Notes under the pieces: generated by a model
Seen by the model: the letters and a program-made list of their open reading frames with translations, nothing else
Told to the model about the DNA's origin: nothing
Database searches by the model: none
Program-made: the position numbers and the translations under genes
Shown: piece after piece, positions 45,611-60,600 of the stretch
Layout of the letters: each line of letters begins with the position of its first letter
How positions within the stretch are numbered: position 1 is the first letter of the stretch
Assembly: GCF_011075055.1 (NCBI RefSeq)
Contig: NC_058153.1
Location: forward strand, 6,634,001 to 6,698,000
Reading direction: 5' to 3'
Source: Mangifera indica
Taxonomy: Eukaryota > Streptophyta > Magnoliopsida > Sapindales > Anacardiaceae
Length of the DNA: 64,000 nt

Positions 45611-48600
45611 CTAAATTCAGAAAGAAGGCAAGTTTAATAAAGAATGTTCTGGCCCAAAAGAAAAACAGTAAAATGGTGAGCAATTCAATTCTAATAATTT
45701 GTGTCAAAAAAGATATACTGCATTGTAAAAGAAAACAACACAAGCCATGTGCTCATGTGGCATATCGAAAACAATAAATGCAATATCCCTAAATGAATTC
45801 TCTTTCCAAACATGATTCCCATTAAAAAATTACTTCTTAAAGCTTAGAGTAAGTATCTCAGATCGTTCCATTCAACTAGTATATTTAATTTTTAATCTGA
45901 TATTCATTTTGCTCAAAACAGCAAACAAAAGCAAGGCAATTTAGGTTCACAATGAAAGAAACAATTTGGTCAATGCCACACTGCTTTTTTCCGGAAATTA
46001 TTCGGCCATACATGCAAAAACTAATTCAGGACAGATGCCATTCAAGAATTTCCCACATCAATAGCAATGATAAATGTTCGTAGGACAAAGACTAACCTTT
46101 ACAACTGAAGCAAAATTATCGTCCAAGATAATGATATCTGAGCCCTCCTTGGCGACTTCTGTCCCTTGAATACCCATTGCAAGACCGATATCTGCCTGAA
46201 CTCGAAAACAGAATCTTTAACTAATAAGTGAAAATAAGATGGAATTATGAAGATAGGTAATCATAGATCAGCAAAATAACAGTAATCACAAGTTCATCAA
46301 CTCAACTACTCTTGTCTCAGCACAGGACCATTAGAATCCTTAATTGTACGACTACTTATTAAACATAATTATCAACATTAGAAATCTTTACCAAATAAAT
46401 TCATTTTACAAACAACACTAAATAAAATGCAGAAAATCAGGGCATTTGTAACACCAATCCAGTTGGTAAAATTGCTTATAGCAATCACCCATCCCCCAAA
46501 ACATACAATTAAATACCTTTATCCAGTGGAAAGAGATATAAAAAAATAAATAAAAAAAATAAACAAATCCCCAATCAATGTTGACCAGTTGAGAATAGAC
46601 TCTGGATAATTTGAAAGCAATGGTATTATTAAAGCTGTGTGAAATTTGTATACATGTTTTATAATAATGAATAAGTAGGATGACAATGTCACACCTCATG
46701 TAGTGCAGGAGCATCATTAGTACCATCTCCAGTTACAGCAACAACATGTCCCCTCTTTCTCAATGCTTGCACAAGTAGTAGTTTATCACTGGGAGAAGAA
46801 CGTCCCATTACCTAACATAAAATGAAATTTTCATTTTTCTAAAAGTCAGACACCACAAATTCCGCCATACAAAAAGTTTACACAAACAATTAAGGGAAAA
46901 GAAAAGAAAAAGATGGATACTGAATCATACTGAAATCTTCTCAGCAATTTCTTCTCTTTGTGCAACTGACAAGGCACGAAAATTTTTTCCCTCAATAATA
47001 TTAGGTTCAGTAGCATCCATCTCTGAAGTTAACATTCCACATTCCAAAGCAATTGCTCTTGCAGTTTTAATATTATCACCTGTCACCATGCGCACCTGAT
47101 GTTCACAATGAAAGTCTGTTCAACTATTTCATCAGATAAAAACAAAATATAAATAATAAAAGGCATCTCACTCAAAACAGACAAACGTGAAAGAATACTG
47201 CAGAACTGTTACCCATGTATTTCAGATGAAAAAATTAAACTAAAATAAGAATACAAGGTTAATCATAATTTTTGATAGTTTTGTACGTTCTAAGCAAACC
47301 AGAAGGGTTGCGCTTAGTGGTAAAGCCTTTGACTCTTAACAAAAAGTTCAAAAATTTAAAACCTAGTCATCTATCCACAATATTGTATCCTACAAGTTTC
47401 TTGAATGCCAGGCTTGTAAAGTCTGGAAGTAGCCCTCAGTTAGAGGTATTTAGAACCCCAAAAGTAAAAACAAATAAAAATACAAGGACCCTAATAAAGA
47501 GAACTGGGCATTGAATCAATGCTATAATGATATACATATGTACAAATAAGATTTGAATTTGTTTATTTACAGCTTCAAGAAACCATGCATTCCACGAAAA
47601 TCTCAGTTTAGCCGGCTGAGAAAACTTGAAGAGCTAAAAATCAACAGTAGAACCATAATTTCATTACTTCAAAAAATTCCAACTTCTACGAAATCCAGAG
47701 TTAAAGTGAGGTATGCCCCCTTACTAGTATAAGCTTCACAATGCATTGAAATTAATGATATTTCAAAAACAAAAATTCACTAGGAGAAGAAACTTTAAGG
47801 GCAAGTAGACAGAAACATTACCACCCATAACATATGCCAGTTGGAAAAACAATCATGAACTTACAGGACAAATGAAAATTTGAACTTTGGAGACCAAAAA
47901 AATCTTAGCCACAATGCAACCATTCACAACTGACAGTAAAATCTACACAGTTCTTAGCAAAAAAAAATTATACCGTAAAAAAATAAGCATCAAGTTCATT
48001 TTGATAATATTGCAGACCTATCAGCCCAGAAGAAAGAGAATGGATGAAACAAAAATCTAATAAGATTTATTTCATTAATTGTAAACCCTAGAAACAGAAA
48101 TACAAACAAAACTACACAACACAGACAGGTTGTTACTGGATATTAGCCCAATATGTGACACCATTACAAGCAGTCTTTCCAATTCCAATATGTTTGAAAT
48201 TTTTCCAGGCAAAGAAACTTAGCTTAAAACTTATGCTTTAAGAAAAAAATGTAAGGGAAAGTTCACAACAAAATAAAAGCTTTACGAATCACTTCTCAGC
48301 ACAGAATAAATTGGAACGCTGAAAAAAAGGTTGGTTCCATGTAACTGGGATTTCAAGTGTAGAGCATTTGCACCAAGGAAATAAAAACCTTTGCCACTCA
48401 TATGCAGAACATGGCATCATATACCAAAAACAAATTTAAACATACTGGGACATGCTGACAAATTCAGAAGAAAAACAGAGACTGTCAAATGATACAATTG
48501 CCAACCAAAAAGAGATAATGAAAATGAATATCAAATGTATTGATCAACCAGAACTGAAAATATCAGATTACACGAGTTGTCACCATGTTAAGAAGCTAAA

Positions 48601-51600
48601 CTTGAAAATTTTAAAATACCTTTACACCAGCAATCTGGCATAGTTGTACTGCATCTTTGACATTGGGACGACATGGATCCTGCATATATTTCACTGTATA
48701 AGCGTTTTTTTTTTTTTGGCGAGGGGGGGGGGGGGGGGGGTGTGGTCGTGGTGAGTTCAGGGGGCACTCAGTTGAAAATAAAGCAGTCAATAAGGTAACC
48801 ATAGTATCTATACATGTATGGGTCATTAAATATAGAAAAGATACCCTTTGCTGAGGAAATCAGTTCAGGCTATAACAGGTAAGTTGAATACTCCCTTTCA
48901 TGTCATAGGAGATGCCAACTACTCATTATGGGTAACATCCAGAAAAAGAGGTGATGGAAAATCTCAAAGAGATACCCACAACTTATAGCTTTGTCCCAAT
49001 AAAAATCCATGGAAGCACATATGTAATGACATAATTGCTTCTAATATGCCCATTCTTTACAGATCATGGTAGGAAAGTAATGTCCACCAAATAAGAATAT
49101 TAGAGAGAGAGAAAAAATGAACAAAAACAATTGGCAAAATATCACAAAATATTTAACAGTGTCCTCCCAAGGTAGTGATCAGTGTACAATTTTGAAGAGG
49201 AAAGGACACGATAGCAATGTAGAATCTCTTAGTTTCAGCCAATAATGCCATCTAATGCAAAATAATTAAGTTTAAAATAATAATAATAATAATTTCACAA
49301 CAAGTTAGGTACTATAAGATGCTGAGGCACGAAAGACGTCAGCCAATCGGTAAAACTATAAAGGAGAAAGTCATCAAACAGATGCAGCATAGCTTTTACT
49401 CAAATAATAGATTGAAACAAGTAAATTAGTCCCTAGAATTCACTCAGATGCAAGGTCTTTTAGTTTGTGTTTCACGAAGACAATCATGTATACCTTTAAA
49501 CCCACAATAGCCAGCAAAACAAGGTCATCTTCCGGCAATACCCACTGAGAAAGTTGCTCCTCATCCACTGGAACACTTTGCCTATAATATTTTGTATATG
49601 CAATTGCAACACAACGTAAACTACGAGAAGCCATATCTTCAATAGCATTCTTAAAAAAGTTCACCTGCAGATCAACACAAGGGTCATGAAACACACTGCA
49701 ACAGAAATGGAAAGCCCAAAAACAAACACAAACATTAACTGGATTATACATCTTGGTTTAAACCTTTTGACACTCAACAATATCTACTACAACAGATCCA
49801 AGAATATTCACATGTAAGATTTAATCCCAAAAAAAAAAACAAATTCCCCACCTTAACCAATCCTCCCTCCAAAAACAAAAATAAAAGAATAATTACCAAA
49901 AAAAATAAAAAAGTGAAAAAAAAAAACCATAAAGGAAAGGCATGCATAAAGAGAAAAAACATAATGCTTTCCTCAAAAGGAAGCTATTTTTTCAAACCTT
50001 TTCTTCATCCATGGCTACCAAACAATCATTTGAGTCAATGTACTGAGTGCACGACGCCAAAACTATTTCAGCAGCTCCTTTCCAGTGTATGTGAACTTCA
50101 GAATTAGGCTGTATGTTGAAGGGCAAGACGATCAGAGAAGAGGGGTAAAAGTTCACTATATATAAACATGCAACAGTGTATCTCCAATATTACAGATCCT
50201 CCCTGGCTCATAACAATTTATTTTGAACATAAAATGAAATAATAATAATGAAGTTTGAGATTCAATTGTTCAGCAGATGCTATAATAATCATCTGAAGAA
50301 TAAGTAAAATCCATTATTATTCATTAAATTTGTTTGTGCTTTCTAAACTTATTCATTGCAAACTTATAACAGTGAAAAAGACGTGTTATGTAAAATCATA
50401 ACCTAACACAAACTTGTATTCGGGGGTTACTTGAAGACCTCCTTCCACAAGAAGATTTATGAACTTAGCATATTTTTAATTTTTACTAACTAATTTGCTC
50501 GACTGAATTAAAATCTGATCTAAGATGTTTCTTCTCAAGATATATATACAGATACTTTGCTGCGTCAACTAAAAATCTACACATTAGTGAATATATCAAC
50601 AAATCTAATTGATCTTCCCTGGGAATGGCACTGTTCCTTGGGAATGTACCATAATCACAGTTAAAATTATCTTGTTAATGAAAAACTTAAAGAAAAAGAT
50701 CCTTCTTGGAGCACAACTTGACTTCCTAGTGGTCACACGTTCTAGCACTACACTGTTTGAATTTATATACACGTACACATCATTAATATTCAGGACCACC
50801 TGTATACAGAAAAAAAATTATTGAAAAGAAAAAAGGAACTCTGTTGAATGCTTTACGTTCAGATACAAAATGCATCAAATTCATAAATATATCACTTGAA
50901 GCCGAAATAAGAATTCAATTCCCTTTCCAATAATAACTGAGGTAAGCATGCAAAAATCAGCTGACTCCGGAATAATAACTATGTAGTCACATTACCAATT
51001 GCAAAGCAACTCCACTCCGTTTTCTCTGAGAGTTGAATGGGAAAACTTGAATAACAGAAGACTCAGATCTAACAGCTTCAAAGTTCATCCCAAGCTGCAA
51101 TGTTATCAATGAATAAGATTTTTTTCTTAAATTCCAAATTCACCATGGAATAGCAATGAGAATAACGTAAAATGACACCTTAATTCCCCAATAAAGAATT
51201 GCCCTTTCTGTTGGTGATCCAGAAACCTCTACATCTGCATCACCCTGCTGAAAAGCAAAAGCATATTATAATTATGACTGTAAGAAAAGTGAATATTTGA
51301 GTCAATGCTGTCGATTATTCTAATTAGAATAGCATAATCCTATTTAGCTTACTGCAGGCACATAGATACTGCCAGTTGTATTTTGTGCAATGCCTTCAAT
51401 AAGTAATGAGGTCAGCATAGGAGGCAACTGATTGCCATCCAGAGAATCGATTTTCTTCTCACCAACATAAGCTTCAACAACTGTCATCTGCAAAATATAT
51501 ATTTCAAATTGAAACAAATTAGCCCATCCACACTCTGCTCCACTTAGAAAATTCAGTGAACAAGCATTAATTGAGAATTGGCAAGACATGGCCTAATGAA

Positions 51601-54600
51601 AGGTAATAATGCCCTCCACAGAACAAGCATCTCTCTTCAGCGCATATACTACAACTTCTGTTAGCATTGCTTTAGGCAATGAATCACTATTGTATCCTCT
51701 GTCAACTATAAGTCACTCTAATACAATATGATCAGAAATGCATAGTCTTGACATTGTATCATACAAGGAATAAGCAATATAATTAACCTCATTCAAAGTT
51801 AGAGTTCCGGTCTTATCACTGCAAATAGTTGTGGCTGAGCCCATTGTCTCACAGGCAGAAAGCCTTCTCACCTGCGTTTCACAATGAATTAAGATATGTA
51901 GAATTCATTTGAAGACCAAGGATAAAAGAATTTATAATACCAGTGCTTTGTCTGCCATCATTTTCCTCATTGAATAGGCAAGTCTGCATCATATTCAGAG
52001 AAAATAAGAACTAAGAACAGGGAAACAAGGGGAAGAACAATAAATATACATGCACATTGTAACTATGCGCAGATTGTGACATAAAATAGTGTGCAATATT
52101 GTCAAAACCAGGTGACTTCCACTACATACATGAACAGCTTGAGAATATAAAAGAACTTTGAACAGATAGACATACGTTAAGGTAACAGCCAGGGGAAGCT
52201 CTTCAGGAACTGCAACTATAACAATAGCCACCTGTGGGATATCAGATATCAGTCATGAACAAAGGGAAGCATAGACAAGCTTGCAAGCACATGAGAACCT
52301 ATGAAATGAAAAATAATAGAACATACGCCAATAGTCAAAATTATAATGGCTACATCTACAGCATCACCAACACGGGTCCTTCCTGTTATAAACTGAGTGA
52401 TTCCACCTTCATTTTTGGTATGGCCAGAAAAGTATCTGCACAAATTCAAAGACATATGTCATACATAAGACTTTATTAATTCTATGTATGGATACGAAGA
52501 TAAATAGCTTGAGGAAGAGATGATGCATAAACTAACTCTGAGTTACCTAGCTAAAAGGACAAAAAAGACTATGAAGGCCACTGTGAGCCCAACAATCCCA
52601 ATAAAAGTTGCAACCCCATTTAGGCGTACCTTTGTAAAATTCAAAAAAAGGTCTGGTAATCATAACATAAAAAAAATGAAGTGTCATAAATAATAATCAC
52701 AAAAAACCTAACCTGCAGAGGTGTTTCTTCACCAGTGTCCTCTGAAATGCTAGCCATGAGCACTCCCCATTCAGTATTAGTCCCAACACTGGTTACCTGA
52801 CAAGAGGACAGATATGTAAGCAAGTTGACAAATGCCAAGAGAAACCACAGACACAGATCATCATTTACAATAAAAAGAGAGGTTCTCACAATCTCCAATC
52901 CACACAATGTTGCAGTTATACATCAGTAAAAGTATTGTCATAATTGTTCCCCCATATCTATTTCCTACTTTCTTCTTCTATTTTTTCTATTTTGGATGAG
53001 GACCTCTGGCACACTCTTGTAACCTCAACTTGCTTAGATTTCATTACAATTTCATAATTTTGTATTAAAATAAAAAATTATAGAGATAAGATCTCGTTAA
53101 ATATTTGCCAAAACCTCCACTATAATAATCTAGTTCATACTGTTTGTTCTACATACTTGTTCTTGTCTGATTTGTATACCACAAACAGAAAAAACATAAT
53201 GTATGATTAAAGTGTTAGTTTTATCTCTCCCCGTAAGAGATTACAAAGTATTAAGCAACCCAGTTATTTTTTAAAACTGTTAAATATCCCCTTAAATTAC
53301 CCAAAATCTCCTTGAAAATATCAACCAAAAAAAAAAAGGCCTAAATCAAGGTGCATTCAATAGTTTCAAAAGATCATTAGGGTTTTTCTGACTTGGTAGT
53401 CTTACAAGGCATGTAAAATTAGGTCATACTTAAATGAAAAGAACACTACATAACTTGGCTCCACTCTTAATCTCCTCAAAAAAAATATTAAATCAAATTG
53501 GGTTCATATAACACAAGTATTTCTATACAATTTTATTAACTAATCACCCTAATCCTCAACAATGCATGTTCACCTCTCAATAACCCAAGAGCATACCACC
53601 AACACCTAACAAACAAACACTCAATGAGAGGGCAAAACTGAGAGAGATTATACAACAATCACAAAATAATGCTCTAGAAAACTTCTATTGGCTCCACGCC
53701 CAAAGACGACAAAGTAGCTTGAGATTCTCTCATAAAGATGTCAAGCCTGGAAACACTAACAAAATAGTGTTTCTTTAGAATGAAGATGAATAGTAAGGCT
53801 CTCAATAACACTAGTTCATGGTAGACCAAAACTTTTGTTGCTAATACATAAGACATTTAAGTGTTTATATCCAAGAGATACCATTGCAGAGTGATATAGA
53901 AAAGTGAGAACATGATGATGGTGGTGAGAGTAGTAGTAACCAACTGTGGCTAACACAAAATAGTGGCAATTGAATTTTAGATATAGGGTTTGGGTTTATT
54001 TTCCATTAAATCTATTTTTATTTGTCAACTTTAGAACTTGGACTATGATAATATTCTCCAGCTAAAATTAGTGAAGAACCATTAGTATGTTAATGCTTTG
54101 ACAAACTTGAGAGTGGGGCTCTGAATGATAGTCATGATCCACATTAAATAAGAAATAATATTCACTTGTATATTTACTAGGAGAACAAATACTAATCATC
54201 TCATTTTGGAAACTCATGGCTATTGCAATATATATAACCAAAAAAACTAGCATTTCATAAGAAGATGCCACTAACATGGACAATACCCAAAAAAAAAAAA
54301 AAAAAAAAGAATTATCTAATTCTTACAAGCATGACACCATTGCCATCTGCAACCTTGCAGCCAGACATCAGAAATGGATCCTTTGAGTCCTTGTGAACCT
54401 ATAAGTAAAACATTAAGAGTTATAAAAAACAAATACAAACGTAAGTCAAACATATAAGAAATTAATAAGAGTCTTACAATCTTGCTCTCTCCAGTCATGC
54501 TAGATTCATCAATGTAAAACGAGTGAGCAGAAATTACAATTCCATCAGCGGGGACCTAGAGACAAAGTTTAATAGTAGAATAAGTAGTACATATTCAAAA

Positions 54601-57600
54601 TTCATTAAAATTACATATTGGAAGCCACTACCTAGTCAGCAATATTCAAGGAGCATGTGATAGACCTTTCAAGGTATATAAAAGAAGAAGGGAAGGAGCA
54701 AGTTAAGGAAAAAAAAAGAATTGAAGGGTAAGACGATTATAAAGGAAAGCCACATTGTAGTAAGAGAGAAAAAAGGAAGAGTTTGACAAAATGGAAAGAA
54801 TATATGTAGGGAGCGATGATTGTTAGAGGGATATGAATGCTACTAAGAAACTCGGTATTGACAAGGATATCGACACTTTGAATAGCCGAAGTAGAGTCTG
54901 GATTGGTTGTTACCAACAACTTACAACAAAAATAACATCTAATTTCCTTATACCATTTTCTATGCTTATAAATTTGGTTATGGATTGGCTTGTATGTTGT
55001 GTGTGTTTGGCTAAGTATTACGGGATTATTTAACAGTCTATCAAAATGGTATCAAAGCAAGAATATGGATGAAACCAGAATGGAACCAAGAGTTGAAAAT
55101 ATAGGAAGATGTGTCTAAGATGACAGATTCCATTGAGCTTTTGAGATCATTTGTAAAAGATGTAAAATCTCTTTGAATGAAAAACAACTATTGAAAGATG
55201 ATAGGTGTGGAAGGATCAACTCAAGCAACAAAACCCACGGTACACAAACAAGTTTCAGATTCAAAATTATCAACTATAAGTGGAGAATTGGGTCAAAATG
55301 GAGGTCAAATTAATCGAAGAGAAATCCAACGACTAGAGTTACCAGTTTTTGGTGGTGAAGATCTTATGGGGTAGGTGTACAGAGATAGGAGGCCTTTTCA
55401 AAAGAACTAAATACAAGAATGAGAGAAAATCTTGAGCAACGATAATGTGTAAGAAACATACAGCTTTGAATTGGTTTCAATGGATTGTAACACAATGTCC
55501 AGTCACTACGTGGGAAGAGTTTAAGATCACTTTGCTATGCCGTTTCAGGTCGACATAGAATGAAAATCCACATGAACAAGTTATGGCATTGAAACAAATG
55601 AGAATAGTTGGAGAATTCAAAGCTCAATTTAAAACATTAGTCATGTTGTTTAAAAACATATAGGAGTTGTTGAAAGGAGCATTTATCAATGGGTGGACTG
55701 GCGAAATCACAGGGGTTCAATTTTGTCCTGTTAGTGATTGATATGCTGATCAAATATGTCTATTTGTCATCACTTTGTTATTCATTCATAGCTAAGGAAG
55801 TAGCTGATATGTTTGCTCGAGATGTCGTGAAATTACATGACTATTCTACCTTAATTGTCCTAGATTGCAACAGATTTTTTTGAACCAAGTTTGGTCAAAA
55901 CTTTTTAGAACCATGGATACAAAATTACAATATAGTTCAACCTATCATCCCTAATCCAGTGGTGAAAAGTAAGTGGTGAATTATATTTTGAAAACTTATT
56001 TTAATTGTTTTGTAGGTGCAAAGTCAAGAAAATAGATTAAATGGCTACTATGGACCAAATAACAGTTTAACATGGCCTTCCATGGACTTGCTGGTATGAC
56101 TTTGTTTAAGGCTTTATACGGTCACAATCTTCCAACATTTTTTATGGGAGAACATTCTTTCAATGAAGAAGTATCTAATAAGCTTCAAGAACACAATTTA
56201 ATTTAGGTGAGATAAAAACTAACTTGTTGAAGCTCAACAACGAATAAAAAAGCATACAAATACCAATAAAATGGAAGCAAAATTGTAGATAAGTGATTGG
56301 GTTTTTCTTAAGCTATAATCGTACTACTTACACTCAGCTCAACACTCCAACAACAAACTTAGCTAACAGTTTTATGACTCTTATAAACTGTTGGAGTATA
56401 TTAGAGAAGTAGCTTACAAACTAGCCTTACCACCAAATGCAAAAATTCATCATGTTTTCTATATACTTCAACTAAAAACATCAACTAGAGATAAGATTAA
56501 TAGACAACCTCGACCTTTATGCTTGTCTATTGATCTAAAATAGCAACTTTTGCACACAACAATAAAAAATGTATGAAAATTGGAGGATGAGGGTGTGCAA
56601 GTCCTTTTACAGTGACAAGGGCTCTTGCATTTTGTTAGGTCCACCATTATGTTTTAAGCAAAAAAGGAAAGCAAGGTCAAAGGAGACAATTGGTAAAGGA
56701 AAGGCAACAAGGAGTTGGAGATTTAGAAATCCAAGGAAAGGAAAGTCAAAGGGGGAATTGGGTGAAAGAAAGGTAAGTAGGAGCTAGAGATTTGGAAATC
56801 ACAGTTGGCAACACTCAAGGGCATAATTACAAAGAGTAAAAGCAAGGAAAAGAGAAGAAGGAGAGCATAGAAGAATTTACAAAAAATAAGAAGACTAAAA
56901 AGAGAGTGTTAGCCTCTTGAACGCCATGCAAATTCTTTCATCTCACTATTTCATTGTAATGAGAATAATTCAAACAATAGTTTTATTATACCAAAAATAA
57001 TTTAGGTCAATGAAGTCTGGACAATAAATACAAGTTGTCAATTTTAGATTGTGGTTACATTGTTCCATAGTTATTATGTGTGTGTGGCAGGATTTGTTGG
57101 TATAGGAGTTTGTAGGAGGTTCTTGCTAGTTTAAAGAAAAATTGCAATCTTGAGAGAAAAAAATCCAAGTACGTATCAACCTGGTATTATTACATGAATT
57201 GTGGGAAATGTTGATGTGGTGGCAATGGCAATCGAGACAAGGCACCAATGGAACACCAACCATCTCCCTCACATTTGTTGTCGGTGTAAGAAGTTACACC
57301 ACCACCCCTAATGAGACCAATGAAAATAAGGTACGAGAAGGTGTGGCTAGTGTTAAGCACACTAGTGATATTCAAGGAGCAAGACAAGAAACTTATCATC
57401 GTCACCTTGGATTAACTATCTTTGTGGGTGAAGATTTGATTGAGTGGGTTTTTCGAGCTGAAAGTTACTTTATTATTAACCGACTAACAAAAAATGAGAA
57501 GATGACAACAACGATATTTCGTATGAAGGGGATCGCTTTGAATTTGTTGTAATGGAGAGAATCTTGACACTTTTTCATTGGTTGGGATAAGTTGAAACAT

Positions 57601-60600
57601 GACCTATTGCAAAGGATTTGACTATCAGAGGATAGAACTTCATATGAGGAACTCTGGTCACTCTAATAAGGTGAGCCTATAAGCAAATTTGAATGTTATT
57701 TTAAGTCAATTTTGGTGTTGTTAAGTGATATGTTAGACAACATTTTCCTTGGGGCATTCATTAATGGGTTATGAGAAGACATGTGGGCGAAGGTCGAATT
57801 GTTTTCTCCCCGAAATCTCAAAGATGTTATAAAGAGAGCACAACAGATCAAAAAGAAAAATTAGGTCATTGATGCTCGACCCTGATCCAAGTTTGCCCAC
57901 ACCTACCCAAAAGCCAACAATTTAGGTCCAACTCAATTTTCTATTAACACCCACAACACAGGCTCACACTTTACACATAATTACTCAACCCAATCACGTT
58001 CTCCACATCAACCCCACCCACACCCTTCCTCTAATCAAACCCAAAACCAAGCCATCCCATAACCCAATTCCAATGACCAACCAAGACCAATGCGATTTCG
58101 TAACCCAAACCCAAACCAAAATCAAATTACTATCCATTACCTACTTTCGAACAAAAAGGACCACTTACAACTTGGAACAACCCTTCTCATAAATTTTCTA
58201 ACAATGTAAGGGCATCTTCCTCCAGCCCAAACCCAGACGAAATCTTTCCAATGAAGAATTACGATCCAAATAGGAGAAAGGATTATGCTTTAGGTGAAGA
58301 GAAATACACTTTGAATTATCAATGCAAATTTCGACAACTGTGGATTATGATCACTTTGGAGGAAGAGAAAGGAGAAGTTTCTTATAAAAAACAGTCCGAA
58401 GAAGTTGTTATCAAAGACAAGGAATTGAAGCTAAATCTAGATTCCAGTTCGGTATTGGGTCTAGATTCACCTAAAACTGTTAAGCTCATTGAAAAAATAT
58501 AAGAGAAAGAGGTGGTAATTTTCTTGCACGGCGAAGCCACTCATGATTTCCCCTCAAGTAAGTTCGTTACCAAACTAAAAATTCGAACGAGACCAGCTCA
58601 CTCTACAATGACATTGAGAGATGAACAAAAAAATTAGAGGCATTAGCCATTGTAAAGAAGCCAACCTCCAATTCCAAGGGAATTTTATAACTCATATTTT
58701 TTTTCCATTTAATATAAAAAGTGTTTTTGCCCATTTAATATAAAAAGTGTCGATGCTATATTAGGAGTAGATTGGTTTTGTAAATTAAGAGAAATGAAGA
58801 TTAATTAGAAGGACAAAACCATAAAGTTCGTGTGGGAAGGAAAAAAAATAAAAATACAAGATGTTTTATTAGCAAGACTGGAAGTTTCACTAAGAATGCC
58901 AGTGAATTCAATGAAAAATGGCAGGAAAGGTTACTAGATGGAGATGATGAAATTTAACACTTAAAATGTGGACAATGAGCAAATGAGGCAGTCGAAAGCG
59001 GTAGAAATGTTAAGGAAGTTTGAAACACTCTTTAGGAACCTACAAGTCTCCTCTCAAAATGAAATTAGGACCATGCAATCAAACTGATTAGGCAAGCATA
59101 ACCACCTAATAGTGCAAGAGATGCTAACTACAAGAATAATTCAACTAAGTATAAACTCATTTTTCAATCCAATACTTTTGGTCAAAAAAAAAAAATAGTA
59201 GATGGAGGTTTTGTGTAGATTACCAAGTTTTAAATCAAGTTACAATACTCGATAACTTTCCTATACTAACAATAGATGAGTTGTTAGATGAACTATTAAA
59301 AGCTACTGTATTCAGTAAATTGGATTTAAAATCTGAATATCATCAAATTTGTGTATGGGAAGATATGGAGAAAAGAGTCCTCAAGACCCATGATGGCCAT
59401 TACGAGTTGTTAATAACGTCGTCTGGTCTTTCCAACACCCCAACAACTCCTTAAAGTTTGATGAATGATACGTTTAGACCATATTTGCATAAATTTGCAT
59501 TGGTGTTCTTTGACAAATTCCTTGTGTATGATAGGCAGCTTAAGTAACAATTGGTTCACTTACAAATAGTGTTAAATCTCATAAGAGACAATCAACTAGT
59601 GATCAACAATAAAAAGTATTCCTTTTGACAGGATCGAATAGAATATTTAGGTCATATTGTGTTGGCCTGAAGGGTGGAAGCAAACCCCAAAAATATCCAA
59701 TACATGAGGGAATGGTCGGTACCACAAGATCTGAGAGACCTGGGATTTTTAAGACTTATGGGATAATATCGAAGTTTTTATAGAGGTATGGTAAGATAGC
59801 CAATTTGTTGACAAAGCTACTTAAAAATAATGCATTTAGGTGGAATAAAAAGGTTATAAGGGCTTTTGAGGCCTTAAAAAAGCTATGATGTTTGTCCTTG
59901 TACTTGCAATGTCCGACTTCTCTAAATATGGGGATACCCGACTTTTTTAAAGAATTTGTGGTTGATACAAATGCTTTAAGCTTGGGGTTAGGGGTTATAA
60001 TGATTCAAGAGAGGCGGCCTATTGTTTTTACCAATAAAGCTCTCTTCATTAGGAGTTAAAAAAAAATTGGCCTATGAAAGTAGTTAATAGCTCATTAAAG
60101 CTCAAGAAATACTGAAGAGGTTTGCAATGAAGGGGAGAAGAGAAAGGCAATATGAAGTAAAAGACTATGTATTTCCCAAGATACAACCCTATCATTTTAC
60201 TACATTGGCATCTTGCCCAAATGAAAAACTTAGTTCACATTTCTATGACTCTTAAGAGATTATAAAAATTGGGTAGGTTGCATACAAATTGTCCCTTTTT
60301 TCAATGGTCAAAATACACCCCATTTTCCATGTGTCGCAATCAAAGAAACGAATAGGCCTAGCCATAATCAACAAACCCTTACCAAAATGCTTATTAGAGG
60401 ATGTTAAACTTGAAGTTCAATCACTAGAGATATTAGACTATCGTTACTCACCTCACAATGAACTTGAGATACTTGTCAAATGACACCAACTATCCGATTG
60501 TGAGAATTCATGAGAGGTGTATAAAACCTTTAAAGAGCTCTTCCCCGCTTTCATCTTGAGAACAAAATGTCTTTCGATAGAAGGGGTAATGTTAGGTCCA

